Source: Rhinopithecus roxellana
Lineage: Eukaryota > Chordata > Mammalia > Primates > Cercopithecidae
Assembly (NCBI RefSeq): GCF_007565055.1
Contig: NC_044566.1
Location: 96,735,797 to 96,799,796, forward strand
Direction of reading: 5' to 3'
Length of the DNA: 64,000 bases
Both the position numbers and the translations under genes were made by a program. Numbering within the stretch: the stretch's first letter is position 1; every line of letters starts with the position of its first letter. This document shows, in pieces, positions 47,006 to 59,714 of this stretch. The notes beneath the pieces are model-generated. The model was not told where the DNA came from, did no database searches, and saw only the letters and a list, made by a program, of their open reading frames with translations.

Positions 47006-47090
47006 ACTGCCACCTTCCTCAGTTTGGGGAAGTTGAAATAGAGAGCATTTTTATTTTATAACCTCATAACCTCCCATTTTTGATAAAAAT

Positions 47091-50000
47091 ATTAATAATT
47101 TTTAAAGTTATAGCAAATTAAACCTTGCTTTCAGGTTCTTAATAATATGACTAAAAATGTAAGAGATAGCAGCTGTCACAGTTTGTTATCTTTCATTTAT
47201 TATCCTTAATGCTACTTGACCTTTAACCAAAAGAATTAATTCTCTCCCTAAACCATGGAAAGTGGAAATTAGAACTACAGAAATAAATAAAAACATGGTT
47301 CTCAATGAAAAAGTTTAAAATTAAAAGGGAATAATGTCTTGACATTGCTTAGGGAAAAACGTCTTCCCAAATAATTTTCCTTTTAATAACTTTCAAAAGA
47401 AATGCAATTTCTGAAATATTTAAGTTAAGAAACAATTTTCAAAATGAAACTGGATAGACAGGAAGCAATGGGGAGCATTTTTGAGACCCAGGAAAATGAG
47501 AAAGCTACACTGTAACTGATAAATTGATTTTTAAAAATGTTGGAAGCTTGCAAACCCTGTCTCTTCATTGTGCTGCACTAAGGAAATACACTAGCAGGTG
47601 TTAAAACACCCTCCAAGGATTTTCAATTTCGTTATTATATCCATGTGGAGGAAAGAAAGCCAAAATAACAACTAGGTAAAGTAAAAGGTTCATTATTTCC
47701 TACAGTTGTTCAGTGTCAATTTTTTCCTTATCTATGTCTAACAGAAGAACATCTAGCACCTTATACTGCAGGCAAAATGAACATATAAGATTAGAATTAG
47801 AGACTCCCACATTTTATAGATTCTAATTCTAGAAACATATCTTGCATATAAATGATATTTATGCTTGAGAAGACCCTTTTCTATGCTTTACAGACAAATG
47901 TTATGCCAAGACTTTTCAGTGACTTATCACAACGCCAGATTTATGAGCAGGTTTGAGCAACATTAGCAGAGTCATCTCACACCAAACATTATGGGATTTA
48001 CAAGAGTACAGACCATGACGATAACATGTAGGCTGGCTATTTCTGTTCTTAACTTGGAACCACAGATATGTTCAACTCAAACCCTTTCAAGTCTTAACAT
48101 CTGTTGTGAGCATGATGAAAAACAATAGACGTGGAAAACTGGATTTATTTCAATACTAATTTCAGTAGCCTGGCTTAATGTAGCTACAGAATTTATATGA
48201 ATAATAGCAGAAACAAGGCAGACTATGCAATCTGAGCAAGGAAATTTCATGATTGTTGGAACTCTGCAGATTTGGAGTCTACGCACTTAGGACTCTGCAA
48301 AATACTCTGTTCTAATACCCAGCTATGCCCTTCAGAAGCATAGTGTAAGATTTGTTCCAACAACTTTGTAATGAAAGAGAGAGTTTCATCTTTACTTCAG
48401 ATACCACCTGAACCAGAGTTAGATGATTTCCTTGGAAATAAATACTTTGTTAATTTCCTGTATTCCTGATAAGAACTCCAGTCAACATTTACACCAACAT
48501 TATTTGCTTTTTATATGAATAGATACTCCTTAATCTTTGCTTACAAAACATATGGAGGTCATATGGCATTAACAATTCAATCATATTTTCTTTGTAAAAT
48601 TTTTCTCTTCCTCTTTTAATTCTGCTGAACTGAAATGAACAAAGCAGTTTAAATTTTTGCCTTATGTTGCAATAAAGTTCAGAAACACAAGCTTGAAAGA
48701 TAAACATGCTATAAGGAAACGTCACTGGCAAGCTAAGACTTGCATTAAGCTATACCATGAACACGCTTTCAGAAGCAAAGTGAATCCCTATACTGTCAGT
48801 CTTCATGAGGCTGAAGTATGATATCTCTGGATGTTTCCTTTCTCAGAAGGTGTTGTGACACTGCATTTCAATTTTTGAAAATGTGATGCAGCACTTTTGG
48901 AGAGAATTGTTTGGAAAGAGAGAGAAATAACCTTAAGCAAAGAACAATATGATTCTAAAACAAACAAATAAAAAAGAACCACACAATTGCTTTCTTAAGA
49001 ATATAATGTAGAACACACAAACACACAAAATTATACTACAGAAAAGAAACTCTTGATGTGCTTATGTGAAATTATGGAGAAAAGCTAAAAACTTCAGAAC
49101 AGGTTGTTTTTGCTTTTTAACCTTAACTTAGCAGACCAATCTCCACTAATCCAAAAATGTTAACTGAAAATTGCACTACTACTTTATGATTATTGCAATT
49201 CAGAAAAGAATTAGAGTCAAACATCGGATTGCATGTGAAATCAAATCTTTCACTGAGGTTTACAAATTCCTGTTTATAGGAAGTATCACATTTAGGGTAT
49301 CACTAGTTAGACAAAAACAGTGTTCCAGGATACAAATTGGCACGAAATTTTCATTTTGTAACCCCTACACTTTTCGAATTTCTTTCTCTATTGGTTGTCT
49401 GCACTCAAAACATCCCTGACTTTTATTGGTGATGTGATTAGTAAAACTCAGCTGCCACACGTGACTAAGGACGTGGTTAGTTATCAGGCTTTTCTTCACT
49501 TGCTCCTCCTTGAGCAAAAAGTACAACCTTCAAGATTGTGTGTGAACTAAAGAGATGCAGATGAAAAGAGATTGGCTGCTCCAAGATGTGCCCACACCTT
49601 TTAAGTGTGCCTTGGGAAATGAGTTGAGACCTCTCTGAAGCCGGGCTATTCCAACTGCCTTGGATGCTAGCTCTCTGAGTAGCAAAATAGATGCCTGCAG
49701 TCCTTGTAAAAACAAGCTTAAGTCCCTCTGTGAGGGCACCTTTACAACACAACATTTAACAGTTTTTCAATGAATACACAAGTACACATGTTGGTTTCAG
49801 TAATCTTGACAGTTATTTGGAAAAAACAATGCTGTGGAAAGCATATTTGCCATTTATGTCACAAAGCTAAGTTTCATCTTACATGGTTAGTCATTGATTA
49901 GTACTATTTCAGACTGAAGTACTCTGAGGCACCTTCCCTCTAAATATGACACAACCCACAGCTTTCAGTGTTATGTGTATAGCCAACACCTCCTGATGAG

Positions 50001-50280
50001 GAGTAATTGGCAATAAAAGGTCCTCAACTTGACTCTAATGAATTTTGAATGTCACACCTTCCAAGATGGCCTTCGTTCTTGCAGAATCTATAGTTATATT
50101 AGTTTCTCTCAGTCGACATCCTTGAATTTTCCAGTCAAGTGCTGCTTTAATACTGCAGAAAAGAAAGCCTTAGCTTTCTTTCTTTCCATGTAGCTTTGCT
50201 AGGGCAAGTACCTCCTCCCACATTTTTTTCTGATTCCATTGGTAAGAATTCTCTGATTGCATAGTGTTGACATTTAAATT
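47091..50280. other. Long repeat-poor interval, no gene recognised
   Basis: About 3.2 kb of AT-rich DNA without recognisable elements. A 92-codon minus-strand frame at 49477-49755 overlaps a second one at 49530-49739; neither has recognisable features. Several short palindromic or A-rich stretches only. Confidence 0.45.
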
Positions 50281-50281
50281 T

Positions 50282-50680
50282 ATTCAAAAAATATTTCTTC
50301 ACCAAATATTTACTGAGTGTTTACTCTACGCCAAAGAGTGTGCTAGGTGCTAGAGATATAGGATGAATAAGAGATTTATGTTCCTTGCTTTAATTGGCCT
50401 GAAGCCTACTGGGAAATGTCAAGAATTAAACAACAACTCTACAGTTGAAGTGCTCTGGAATGAAAGCACAGAGCGCAGTACTCAGCCCAGTTATAGTGGA
50501 AGGGGTGGAGTGAAGAAGGGAAGTCAGGTAAGTACCTGGAGGGTATTATTTCACTGGGATCTAATAGGTGATTGAGAAAAGAAAGATATGGCAAAAGGCA
50601 GCCGAGGATATAGTGGAATTTTTCCCAAGCACAGACCATGTATAGTATGTTCTGTTCCTCTGAATTATAAGGCCAACAAA
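50282..50680 (-). mobile_element. L2 LINE 3' fragment
   Basis: Reverse-oriented: 'tatttactgagtgtttactc' (50307), 'gtgtgctaggtgctagagat' (50337), then a diverged body with 'ggaaggggtggagtgaagaa' (50498). Confidence 0.6.
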
Positions 50681-51084
50681 AATGTGGCATCACTGCCCAA
50701 CATATTTTCTGATTATATCATTAATTTCCATTAATGTTAACCATGGTTGAGTCAGAAAGAAGGAATTTACTATATATTTCAAATATTAGGTGGTCCTGCA
50801 GTATAAAATTTAAAAATTCCCCCAAACAGCAATGTTGGAATAAGCACACAAGGGCACTTTCACCCAGGTTTCATTCACGAAATACAATTTTCTGAACAAT
50901 GACTGAGGAAACAATGATAATTTCATCAAGACTGGGTCTTAAAAGAGGCAGCAAAAGACCAGAATGAGGCACAAAAGTGGTTGGGATGCATGGTCAACCA
51001 TAACATGCTTTCGTTGGCCACTCCATATGTTTCATGACAGAATGGACGCTTTGGCAGACAAATTCAGGAAAGCAGGCTGCATCC
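50681..51084. other. No recognisable feature
   Basis: AT-rich interval between L2 and MLT1-like sequence. Nothing recognisable. Confidence 0.4.
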
Positions 51085-51605
51085 ATTATGTATTTCTGTG
51101 TAGCACATTACCACGAAACTTAGCAGCTTGAAACAGTTCCGGCTTATTATCTCATAGTTTCTGTGGATCGGGAATCCAGGCACAGCTTATCTGAGTCCTT
51201 TGCTTCAGGGTCTCTCACAAGCTGCAATGAAAGTGGGAGCTAAAGCTCCAGTCTTATCTGTAGCCTCAACCAAGGAAAGACCCCCACGAAGCCTATGTAA
51301 TTATTTGCAGGATTCAGCTTCTCACTGGCTGTTGGCTGGAGGCTGCTCTCCATTCTTTGCCATGGGGACCTCTCCAACATGACAGCTTGATTCATCAAAG
51401 CATGCAAGCAAAGAAGGCTATAAAGTCAGCCAGTATGATAGCAGTCATGATTTCTCGTAACCTAATCATGGAAGTGACATCCTCTCAATGCTATCATATT
51501 CTATACTAGAAGAAAGTCACTCAAGGGGAAAGGATCACACAAGATCATTAATCCCAGGGGCTGGAATCTCTGGGGGCCATCTGCGAGACAGTCTGCCTTA
51601 CAGGC
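51085..51605 (-). mobile_element. MLT1-like LTR (older subfamily)
   Basis: Reverse-oriented: 'attaccacgaaacttagcag' (51108), 'gttggctggaggctgctctc' (51330), 'gacctctccaacatgacagc' (51367), 'ggccatctgcgagacagtct' (51575). Assigned to the MaLR group from overall order; subfamily uncertain. Confidence 0.65.
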
Positions 51606-51732
51606 CAGTTCACGAGCCACCGTTAGTGTGTCTCAGTCAGCGTAAAACATGCCCAAGTTTTAGCACATTTCAAATTCTCTAGCAGGAATATACAAACACA
51701 AGATTATAGTACCTGTTTTTCTTGGCTTTGTT

Positions 51733-51739
51733 TTTTTTC

Positions 51740-51781
<42 letters not shown>

Positions 51782-52078
51782 TTTATTTATTTTTTTGAGA
51801 CGGAGTCTTGCTCTGTCACCCAGGCTGGAGTGCGGTGGCGTGATCTCAGCTCACTGCAAGCTCCACCTTCCGGGTTCACACCATTCTCCTGCCTCAGCCT
51901 CCCAAGTAGCTGGGACTACAGGCACCCACCACCACACCTGGCTAATTTTTTGTATTTGTAGTAGAAACGGGGTTTCGTCATGTTAGCCAGGATGGTTTCC
52001 ATCTCCTGATCTCATGATCCACCCACCTTGGCCTCCCAAAGTGCTGGGATTATAGGCGTGAGCCACCATACCCGGCCA
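51733..52078 (-). mobile_element. AluY with (ATTT)n tail
   Basis: Reverse-oriented AluY-like element. The tail is an (ATTT)n run at about 51742-51792. Flanked by 'gctttgtt' at 51725-51732 and 52079-52086. Lacks the full set of Old World monkey changes seen in the youngest copies. Confidence 0.9.
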
Positions 52079-52183
52079 GCTTTGTTATTTTAAGTAATAT
52101 TTAATACAGTCACAAACACAACTGGTTCCAACAGAGAATTAATCTAGATAAGTAATCAGACATACTTTACTCTCTCCATAAAG

Positions 52184-52752
52184 CAGGGGTCCCCAACACC
52201 TGGGCCGTGGACCGTACTGATCCACGGCCTGTTAGGGACTGGGCCGCACAGCAGGAGGTGAGCAGCAGGCAAGAGTGCATTACCACCTGAGCTCCGCCTC
52301 CCGTCAGATCAGCAGCAGCATTAGATTCCCACAGGATTGTGAAAACTATTGTGAACTGCACGTTAGGGATCTAGGTTGCAGGCTCCTTATGAGAATCTGA
52401 TGCAAGCTTGTCCAACCTGTGGCCCATGGGCCACCTGCGGCCCAGGACAGCTTTGAATGTGGCCCAACACAAATTCATAAATTTTCTTAAAACATTATGA
52501 GATTTTTTGGTGATTATATTTTTTAGCTCATTAGATATCATTCATGCTAATGTATTTTATGTGTGGCCCAAGGCAATTTTTCTTCTTCCAATGTGGTCTA
52601 GGGAAGCCAAAATATTGGACACCTCTGATCTAATGCCTGATGATCTGAGGTAGAACAGTTTCATCCCAAAACCTTCCCCACCCAACCCAATCCGTGGAAA
52701 GATTGTCTTCCACAAAACTGGTCCCTGGTGCCAAATAGGTTGGGGATTGATG
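52184..52752 (+). mobile_element. MER1 hAT-Charlie element, interrupted by MER30
   Basis: Left end 'caggggtccccaacacctgg' and right end 'ggttggggattgatg' are the inverted termini. Internal landmarks 'gggactgggccgcacagcag' (52236) and 'tgatgatctgaggtagaac' (52639) are in order. The 8-bp flanks 'ccataaag' and 'ccacagag' match at six of eight positions, as expected for an old hAT insertion. Confidence 0.88.
52403..52627 (+). mobile_element. MER30-like hAT element nested in MER1
   Basis: Starts 'caagcttgtccaacctgtgg', ends 'attggacacctctg'. Flanked by 8-bp duplications of the host MER1: atctgatg (52395-52402) and atctaatg (52628-52635). Non-autonomous, about 225 bp. Confidence 0.88.
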
Positions 52753-54320
52753 CCACAGAGGATACCCACAGTGTGGTACAACATTGTCCCCTAGTACATG
52801 TGAAGGAAACAGCAGAAAATGTAAATGGTAAATATGAGTGGGGAGAAAATGGATCCTACAGGACAAATAGAATTCTTGCACATCTACTGGTTTTTGGAAT
52901 CCATTAGCAACATAACATCTTCATACAGTTCTAATAAGTAATACTGGGCACTGGATATATGCACACACACACCTAAAAATTAATCCAGTCACAAAGACAA
53001 ACACGCTTTAGAAAAAAGCTGTCTAGCATGATAATACCAAAGCCCTGAAACAACAATATAAATAAGAATATTTCAGGTAAATTGCTAGAGGCTGTATTTT
53101 GTTTTCTAAGCAATTGTACTTCTCAAGGATTGATGATAGTCTTATGAAAAACAGGCACTATGAGCTCACTCTAAGGAAGAATCCTCCTGAAGCCTGTCTA
53201 ATTCAATGCAAATGTATCTCTAAAACAAAACAGGGACAAAATGTCTCTAGCACCCCTCATTCTAGGATGTTTTTCAAATGCTGCCTTAATCAATGCTGTG
53301 GGTGGAGATTATTGCTAACCCAAATGCTTCTTCCACATGAAACCTGAAGATAATCTTACTAGAAAATATGATCATGCTCTATTACTTTTATTCAAATCTG
53401 ATCCTGACACAGTTGAAAAAGAATTCCCTGTTCCGTTATTATTTATACATGGACAAGCAAATAATAAGAGAGAAAGCTACAAGATCATGTCATAAGATTT
53501 CTCATCTATCTATGAGCAAAACAGGCAGTCACATAATACCTCAATCAGCAGGCTTAGCACAGTGATTCCTAGGATGTTATTCCAGAACAACAACATTGTT
53601 CACAAGCAATGACCTTCATTAAACAGAAACAGCCAGCGTGAAAGGAACATCAAAAGAAGGAAGTGAAATACAACCCAAACGCTTCTTTCTAATAGAGGAC
53701 AGTTCAGGGTCAGTGTGTACCACTAACCACCACAGGAGAGAGGATAAATTTAATAAACACATACCAAAATGCAATATGCCCACTCACTAGGTTCACAAAA
53801 TGACCAATCAATAGCAAAGAGAAAGAGCAGCAGCAATGCATAATCAAACCTATAAATATTCATCAGTTAAGATACTATCATATGATACCAAGATTGTAAG
53901 TTTGGCGTTTCAACTATCTATCAGCTACCAACGGTCTGGCCTTGGGCAAGTCTCCATTTTGAGACTCAATCTTGGAAATGAAGACAATTATACTTATCTC
54001 ACAGAAGATACGTAAGCATCTCCTTCCTCACATGTTATTTCTGTAGTTGTATTAGTTTCTTTCAGTCGTAAGTAAAATTTATGAATAAGAAAGGATTGTA
54101 TTCATAATTGAATAATTAGACAAATTACTATTTTCTCTGGGACCTAGAAATAGATCCTTTCATAGGACAACCTTATAGAGTTCTTATGAATATTAAAGTG
54201 TTAACATTTTTAAGAGCTTATTCTGACACCTACGTATACACACCTATTGTAACATACACTATATAGGTATATGTTAAACAAGGTTAAAATAAATAAGATA
54301 ATAAAGGGACAAGTAAAGAT
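52753..54320. other. No recognisable feature
   Basis: About 1.6 kb of AT-rich, apparently single-copy DNA. The short plus-strand frames at 53099-53565 are unremarkable. Confidence 0.4.
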
Positions 54321-54333
54321 ACTGTAATAATTA

Positions 54334-54635
54334 GGCCCGGTGTGGTGGCTCACACCTGTAATTTCAGCACTTTAGGAGGCCGAGGCAGGTGGATCACAAG
54401 GTCAGGAGATTGAGACCATCCTGGTTAACATGGTGAAACCCTGTCTCTAATAAAAATACAAAAACCTTAGCCAGGCATAGTGGCGCATATCTATAATCCC
54501 AGCTACTCGGGAGACTGAGGCAGGAGAATCACGTGAACCTGGGAGGTGGAGGTTGCAGTGAGTCAAGATCACACTACTGCACCCCAGCCCAGGCGACAGT
54601 GCGAGACTACATCTCAAAAAAAAAAAAAAAAAAAA
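54334..54635 (+). mobile_element. AluS/Y element
   Basis: Full-length plus-strand Alu with a tail of about 20 A. The flanks 'actgtaataatta' (54321-54333) and 'actgtaatta' (54636-54645) are the target duplication with a 3-bp slip. The frames on both strands are Alu-derived. Confidence 0.9.
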
Positions 54636-54729
54636 ACTGTAATTAAGGAGTGGCAGGAAAGAAATAAGGGAAGTGGAAAGATAAATAAAAGTATAAGAGT
54701 TAAAAGAAAAAAACACAATGGGAAGTGTA

Positions 54730-55191
54730 GCAAGAAAAATAATACTTCCTTCCAAATATGTCAATGTTGCATCTCCAGAACCTATGAATATGTGATGTTA
54801 CACAGCAAAGGGGAATTAAGGAATTTAGCTGACCTCAGGCTAGGGAGATCAGTCTGGATTCTCAGGTGGACCCAAAGTAATCACAAGAATCCTTACAAGT
54901 AGAAGGTGGTCAGAGTCACACAATATGAGAAGGGCTCAACTTTCTATTACTTGCTTTGAAGATGAAAGGTGCCCAGGCCAAGGAATGTGGGCAGGCTCTA
55001 GAAGCTGGGTAAGGCAAGAAAGTGGATTCTCCCTGAGCCTCAAGAAAAGAATGCATACTTGCTGACACCTTGATTTTAGCTCAGTGAGTGAGGCAAGTGT
55101 TGGACTTCTGACCAATAGATAAGGCATCTGTTTTCTCTGATACTATTAAGTCTGTGGTACTTGGTTACAACAGCAACAGTAAACTCATACA
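54730..55191 (+). mobile_element. MLT1-type MaLR LTR
   Basis: Plus-strand, diverged: 'caatgttgcatctccagaac' (54762), 'aaggaatttagctgacctca' (54818), 'gctgacaccttgattttagc' (55060), 'ggttacaacagcaacagtaaa' region (55163). An MLT1 with a longer middle part than the 24293 copy. Confidence 0.7.
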
Positions 55192-55473
55192 GGAGGGATA
55201 AGGGGTAGCAAGATAGCATGTGCTCTGGCAGAAAAAGCATAGACTAATGAGTCTGGTTGTCACTGATGCTGAAGAATCAGAAACTCCTATTAGTATGCAA
55301 TTCCCTTCTGATGAATGGAAAGTATCCATGACACCATAGCTAGTTTGGCTGTTATGTCAAGATATCTTAAGACAACAGAGAAACAGTACAACATTGAGGA
55401 CAGAATACAGACATGAAGTTGCAAGACATGGCATTTAGCCCTGCAATACTTAGGGCTAAGACATATACTTTCT

Positions 55474-55782
55474 TTTTTTTTTTTTTTTTTTTTTTTTTTT
55501 GAGACGGAGTCTCGCTCTGTCGCCCAGGCTGGAGTGCAGTGGCCGGATCTCAGCTCACTGCAAGCTCCGCCTCCCGGGTTTACGCCATTCTCCTGCCTCA
55601 GCCTCCCCAGCAGCTGGGACTACAGGCGCCAGCCACCTCGCCCGGCTAGCTTTTTGTATTTTTTAGTAGAGACGGGGTTTCACCATATTAGCCAGGATGG
55701 TCTCGATCTCCTGACCTCGTGATCCGCCCGTCTCGGCCTCCCAAAGTGCTGGGATTACAGGCTTGAGCCACCGCGCCCGGCC
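55474..55782 (-). mobile_element. Young AluY (Old World monkey type)
   Basis: Very low divergence, reverse orientation. Carries 'aggcttgagcc', 'gcccgtctcggcc', 'cctcgcccggctag' and 'ggccggatctcagc'. The 8-bp target duplication 'tactttct' is at 55466-55473 and 55783-55790. T-tail of about 28. Confidence 0.95.
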
Positions 55783-55790
55783 TACTTTCT

Positions 55791-56285
55791 AAAATATATC
55801 CATTATCTCCAAATGAGTCACAGATGGAAACATTTCTTCTTGAATAACACAAATCTCAACAACAGTGAGAAGAGCAGAAATATGCTGAGATAAATGATCT
55901 GCACTTGACACAGCATGGCTTCCCTCTAGACAGGGTGAAATTTTTAGCTGATAATTAAGCACCAAATGAACCATTTGAAAATTTCAGTGCCATGAGCCAA
56001 AGAAAATTAAATTAAATCAGAATTAACATATTAGGTCTGGGTTGAGTAAAGACAGATTATTGCTCTGTCTGGATTCTGTCTTGTTAAGAAGCAGCTATTC
56101 TTCAAAATATCCCACTCTAAAACACAATTGATAGGATGACATTAGCAAGTAAACATGATAATCCACTCATTTAAGTTCAAACAAATGTGCGACAGAATGT
56201 TCTGTTGGTTACAAGGGCAATGCTTCAGGGGAATTATATGAATGTGTTTTGGGATTCAGTTCAACTCCCAACACGTATGATTGAG
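55791..56285. other. No recognisable feature
   Basis: AT-rich, apparently single-copy DNA. Confidence 0.4.
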
Positions 56286-56420
56286 CCAGGCATAGTATTA
56301 GATACCTAGGCTTTAAAGCTGAATAAAATAGTCATGTATTTTACCCTTCATGGAACTCGGTCTAGAGGAAGGAGATATGATAGACAAATAAATATAACAA
56401 ATGATATGATGCAAAGAAAC
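56286..56420 (-). mobile_element. Probable L2 3' fragment
   Basis: 'gccaggcatagtattagata' (56286) followed by 'gtctagaggaaggagatatg' (56360) and 'gacaaataaatataaca' fits reverse-oriented L2. Confidence 0.5.
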
Positions 56421-57870
56421 ACAAACTGACATTGGGTCTCAAATTATAAATGTCCAAATATGAAAAGGAGTAATTTGCCCATAGATGCCTCAAACTGTGA
56501 ATGACAAAATTTAAAGAAAAATTTAAATCAATGAGTTCTTAACATAATTTTTATCATAGATCCCTTTATGGTTCTGACGAAAACAATGAACTGTTTTTTG
56601 TGGGGAGGGGAGAAAGGAGGTTCGGTGGTGGAGAGAAGATAACAAATAGAAAAGTACACACAGATATGTTCAATTTCAGGACATTCATCTGGGACTTCAC
56701 TTAGAATATACTCCATCCGCCGAAGATATGTACACTTAAAATCACTGCTAAATATGTACATTATAACACTAAATAACTCTTTATAGTAAAGTTTATTTGA
56801 AAATTTAACACCAGTGGTAGAGAAGAATGAAAATGCATGCCATAGAGTTTGGGAACCCTACTTAGAGCAAGCGCGACATAGTCTCAAAGTTTCCATTTTT
56901 CAACAGTCCATACGAATTTTTACCCAATTTCCTATGTTTTGTTATAAAAATGTTTCAATTACCATCTAAGAAATACCTAAAAGAGCCCATCAATCTGCAT
57001 TTCTCCGCCTCCATATCTTTACAAAACAAAATTTCCATTTACGTGGACATTCCAGGTAGTTATATCACGTCATATTCACCCTAGGGCCTCGCAAGACCTG
57101 TGGGCACATTCCTGTAGACCCCCAGGCTGAGAATATTCTAGTTTGAAAAGCACAACATAGGGAATTTGTTAGAGTGGGCCCTTCACTAAAAGGAATTTGT
57201 ACATAATATAATTTACAAAAAAATATTGATTCATATATGGGCTACACCAGATAGGTTCAAAACTGTCCACATATATGTATGCACATATATTTATAAATTG
57301 CTTCCTTTTAAGACTCACGTGGATCAAGGTCGCTCAATGTGAAGAAAAATTAGTCCTTCTCCGAAATGAAATATGAGCCCCTCCCAATAACAGCCAAAAA
57401 GTATGTCTCAAGTTTAACATATTTTTTAAAAACTGGAGTAAGTCTTTATTTGATTGTTTTAATCTATATATTGAAGAGGTAAAAAATAACAATATTCATA
57501 TTTTATACCACTTTGAAACACTGTAAATGCCTTTAAAAGCAATACATGGCATTTTCTCTTCTCCATTTGAAAACTGGCCAAATTCTGTGACAGATCTAAA
57601 TAAAATAAAGAATATTTTATGGATTATTTTTATTCCATAGCAAATGTATGCCATCTTCCCCCAACACTGTAGAAGACTACTTGGGAATAAATGCTTGACT
57701 TTTCCATGTACAACCAGAAAACACTGAATTTCAATGACTTTTTTTGTTAGTTTAGTGATTATGTCTGAGAATAAAACATCCAATATTTCCCTAAAAAGTA
57801 AACTGGAAGCTAAGGCAATTGAAGACTTTTGGGGTGAACATTAGTTTAAGGATGGAATTAGTGATAAATA
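56421..57870. other. No recognisable feature
   Basis: About 1.45 kb, AT-rich. The frames at 56528-56761 and 57496-57783 (both minus) lack recognisable motifs. Confidence 0.4.
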
Positions 57871-57872
57871 GA

Positions 57873-58045
57873 TATTCATTCAAAAAATATTTACTGACCA
57901 TCTCTTATATAGAATAGTATGTTAATCTCTGAGACAAGAACACTATAAATCACATGGCAATGCCCAAGGCAGAGTAGGGCTTAACATGAGAAACAGACAT
58001 GTAAACAAAAGGACACCCAGGGAGAAGTGCTGGTGGCATGCTTGG
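57873..58045 (-). mobile_element. Possible L2 fragment
   Basis: 'attcattcaaaaaatattta' (57872) followed by a diverged body with 'gaaacagacatgtaaacaa' is L2-like but weak. Confidence 0.4.
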
Positions 58046-58144
58046 GAAACCTGAGCATGTCCCTCCAGTTCTTCAGTGTCTCAGCACCTAGTGTGGCACT
58101 GCACCTGTGTCTATAGTGTGATCACCATCAGAATCAGGGTCCTC

Positions 58145-58362
58145 ACAGCCACCACTGATCATACGCCCCCTATATGCCAGGCGTTCTGCTAAGTGCTTCT
58201 CAAATGCTGCCTTCTGTACTCTTCACATCAGCTCTATGACATAGGGATTATTATCATCCCGCCTTCATATTTGAAGAAAATGTAGCTGAGAGAAGTTAAT
58301 GTGCTCAAGGGAGCAGTGTAAATGACAGAGCAAGGCCCATCTATCTCCAAACCCACTGCCCT
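58145..58362 (-). mobile_element. MIR SINE fragment
   Basis: Reverse MIR: 'ctatatgccaggcgttctgc' (58170), 'agctctatgacatagggatt' (58230), 'gagagaagttaatgtgctca' (58288). Well ordered. Confidence 0.75.
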
Positions 58363-58839
58363 GAATCAACCACCAACTGTCCCTCCCATGTAAGGTGTCT
58401 TTTGGATTGTGTTGCTTTTTGTTTTCACAGACAGTATTAGTTCCTGCAACTGGTTCCAAGTCCAGGACCTCTGGGTGACATGTTGTTCATTTCTTTGGTC
58501 CAGATAGAATTTCCTATGATTCAGCAACATGTGACTAAAAGATAAACAATTTCCAACATACTTAATACATAATAGCCCATAAAAATAACAGTGGCAATTT
58601 AAAAAATTAATATAAAAAAGTAATTCAGAAAAGGAGAAAGTCTAGAAAATAGTGCACAGAGCTTCTTGGTTCACCTTATGCAACCGGACCAAAAAAGTCA
58701 GGACTCTCTGTTCTGAATAGGAGAGTTAGTTCTTCATCAGCAAACTTGCCAACCCCAGCTCCCTCTGGAAATAATTTCTTGATCGTCTGCCTTCTACAGT
58801 CTTGTGGTTACACCCACAAGAGCATCTTCCTTTTCCACT

Positions 58840-58943
58840 GTCCTCCGTATCCACACATGGCCCACAGACAGAGACACAGATGAGGATCAAGAGCCTCTTT
58901 CCAAGACTGGATAAAGACAGTAGTAACCCACTGTTACTCCCAA
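58840..58943 (+). repeat. 104-bp perfect inverted repeat, left arm
   Basis: Exact reverse complement of 60491-60594 across 104 positions. Similarity stops abruptly at both edges. The arms are not Alu or L1 sequence. Confidence 0.92.
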
Positions 58944-59689
58944 TTGATGGGGGTGGTCTGGGGAGGCCTGGGGATTGTCTGAAGAGCTGGGTAGCCAAGG
59001 CTATAATCCACTGGCTGAAGAACAATACAGTTCTTCAATTGCTTAATAAACTCCTGGTCTATTTGATCCCTTGATAGTCTTTGCTACTGGGGGCTCGTCT
59101 CCCTGACACAGGCTCCTGGGCCCTTGGCTTTCACTTCAATGGCTTCTGCTCCCAGGCAATTAGAAACTATAGCCTTGGAAGGCTCAAGGAAGCACACCTC
59201 AAGTACTTTCTCCCCTCAGGCCTGATCACCTTGCAGGTGGAAAAGCTTCATGAGAAGAATGTGAGAGATCCTGATAACTCAAGCTATTTTTTTTTTTTTG
59301 GCCCCATTTTATCTCCTGTGTAAAATCCACCTCCCTGTGTCTGCTTGCTCTAGAGACAGAATTTGCCTTTTAAACCAACCAACAACGATTTTAAGCTCTA
59401 GACAAAGAGGTTTTGCTCTTCATCAATGAGTTTGCCAACCTACTTCTGTTTTCTTAACAAAACTAATTGTTCTTGTGTGTCATTTTGGTGTTTTTATTGT
59501 TGTTGTTTAAACACACCACCCTTGGCTCAGTCTTTTTCTCTTTCTTGAAGGGAATCATCAAAGGCTTCATGTAGCAGCAGCACACTTCACATCCTAAATT
59601 TTCCCTATTTCCCTAGTATTCCATCCTTGGTAAGCACAACATCTATATCCCCATGTACAACAGGCAGCAGTTTAACTGACTGTCCTGTA

Positions 59690-59714
59690 AAAAAAAAAAA
59701 AAAAAAAAAAAAAC
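59690..59714. repeat. Oligo-A run
   Basis: About 25 A, without a recognisable retroposon body upstream. Confidence 0.9.

Larger units (their letters stand above)
43785..47090 (-). mobile_element. Ancient L1 (L1M/HAL1-like), much interrupted
   Basis: Reverse-oriented, highly diverged L1 pieces at about 43785-44990, 45565-45640, 46165-46718 and 47015-47090. Landmarks: 'gtttgttatttatcttttga' (44625), 'gtacttgaacctattcactt' (44949), 'ggcattgagtttatagact' (46198) and 'ccagtcaacttgctaaattc' (46452). They are separated by a truncated Alu, a MIR, an MLT1 and an AluJ. Treating them as one insertion is inference from order and orientation. Confidence 0.6.
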
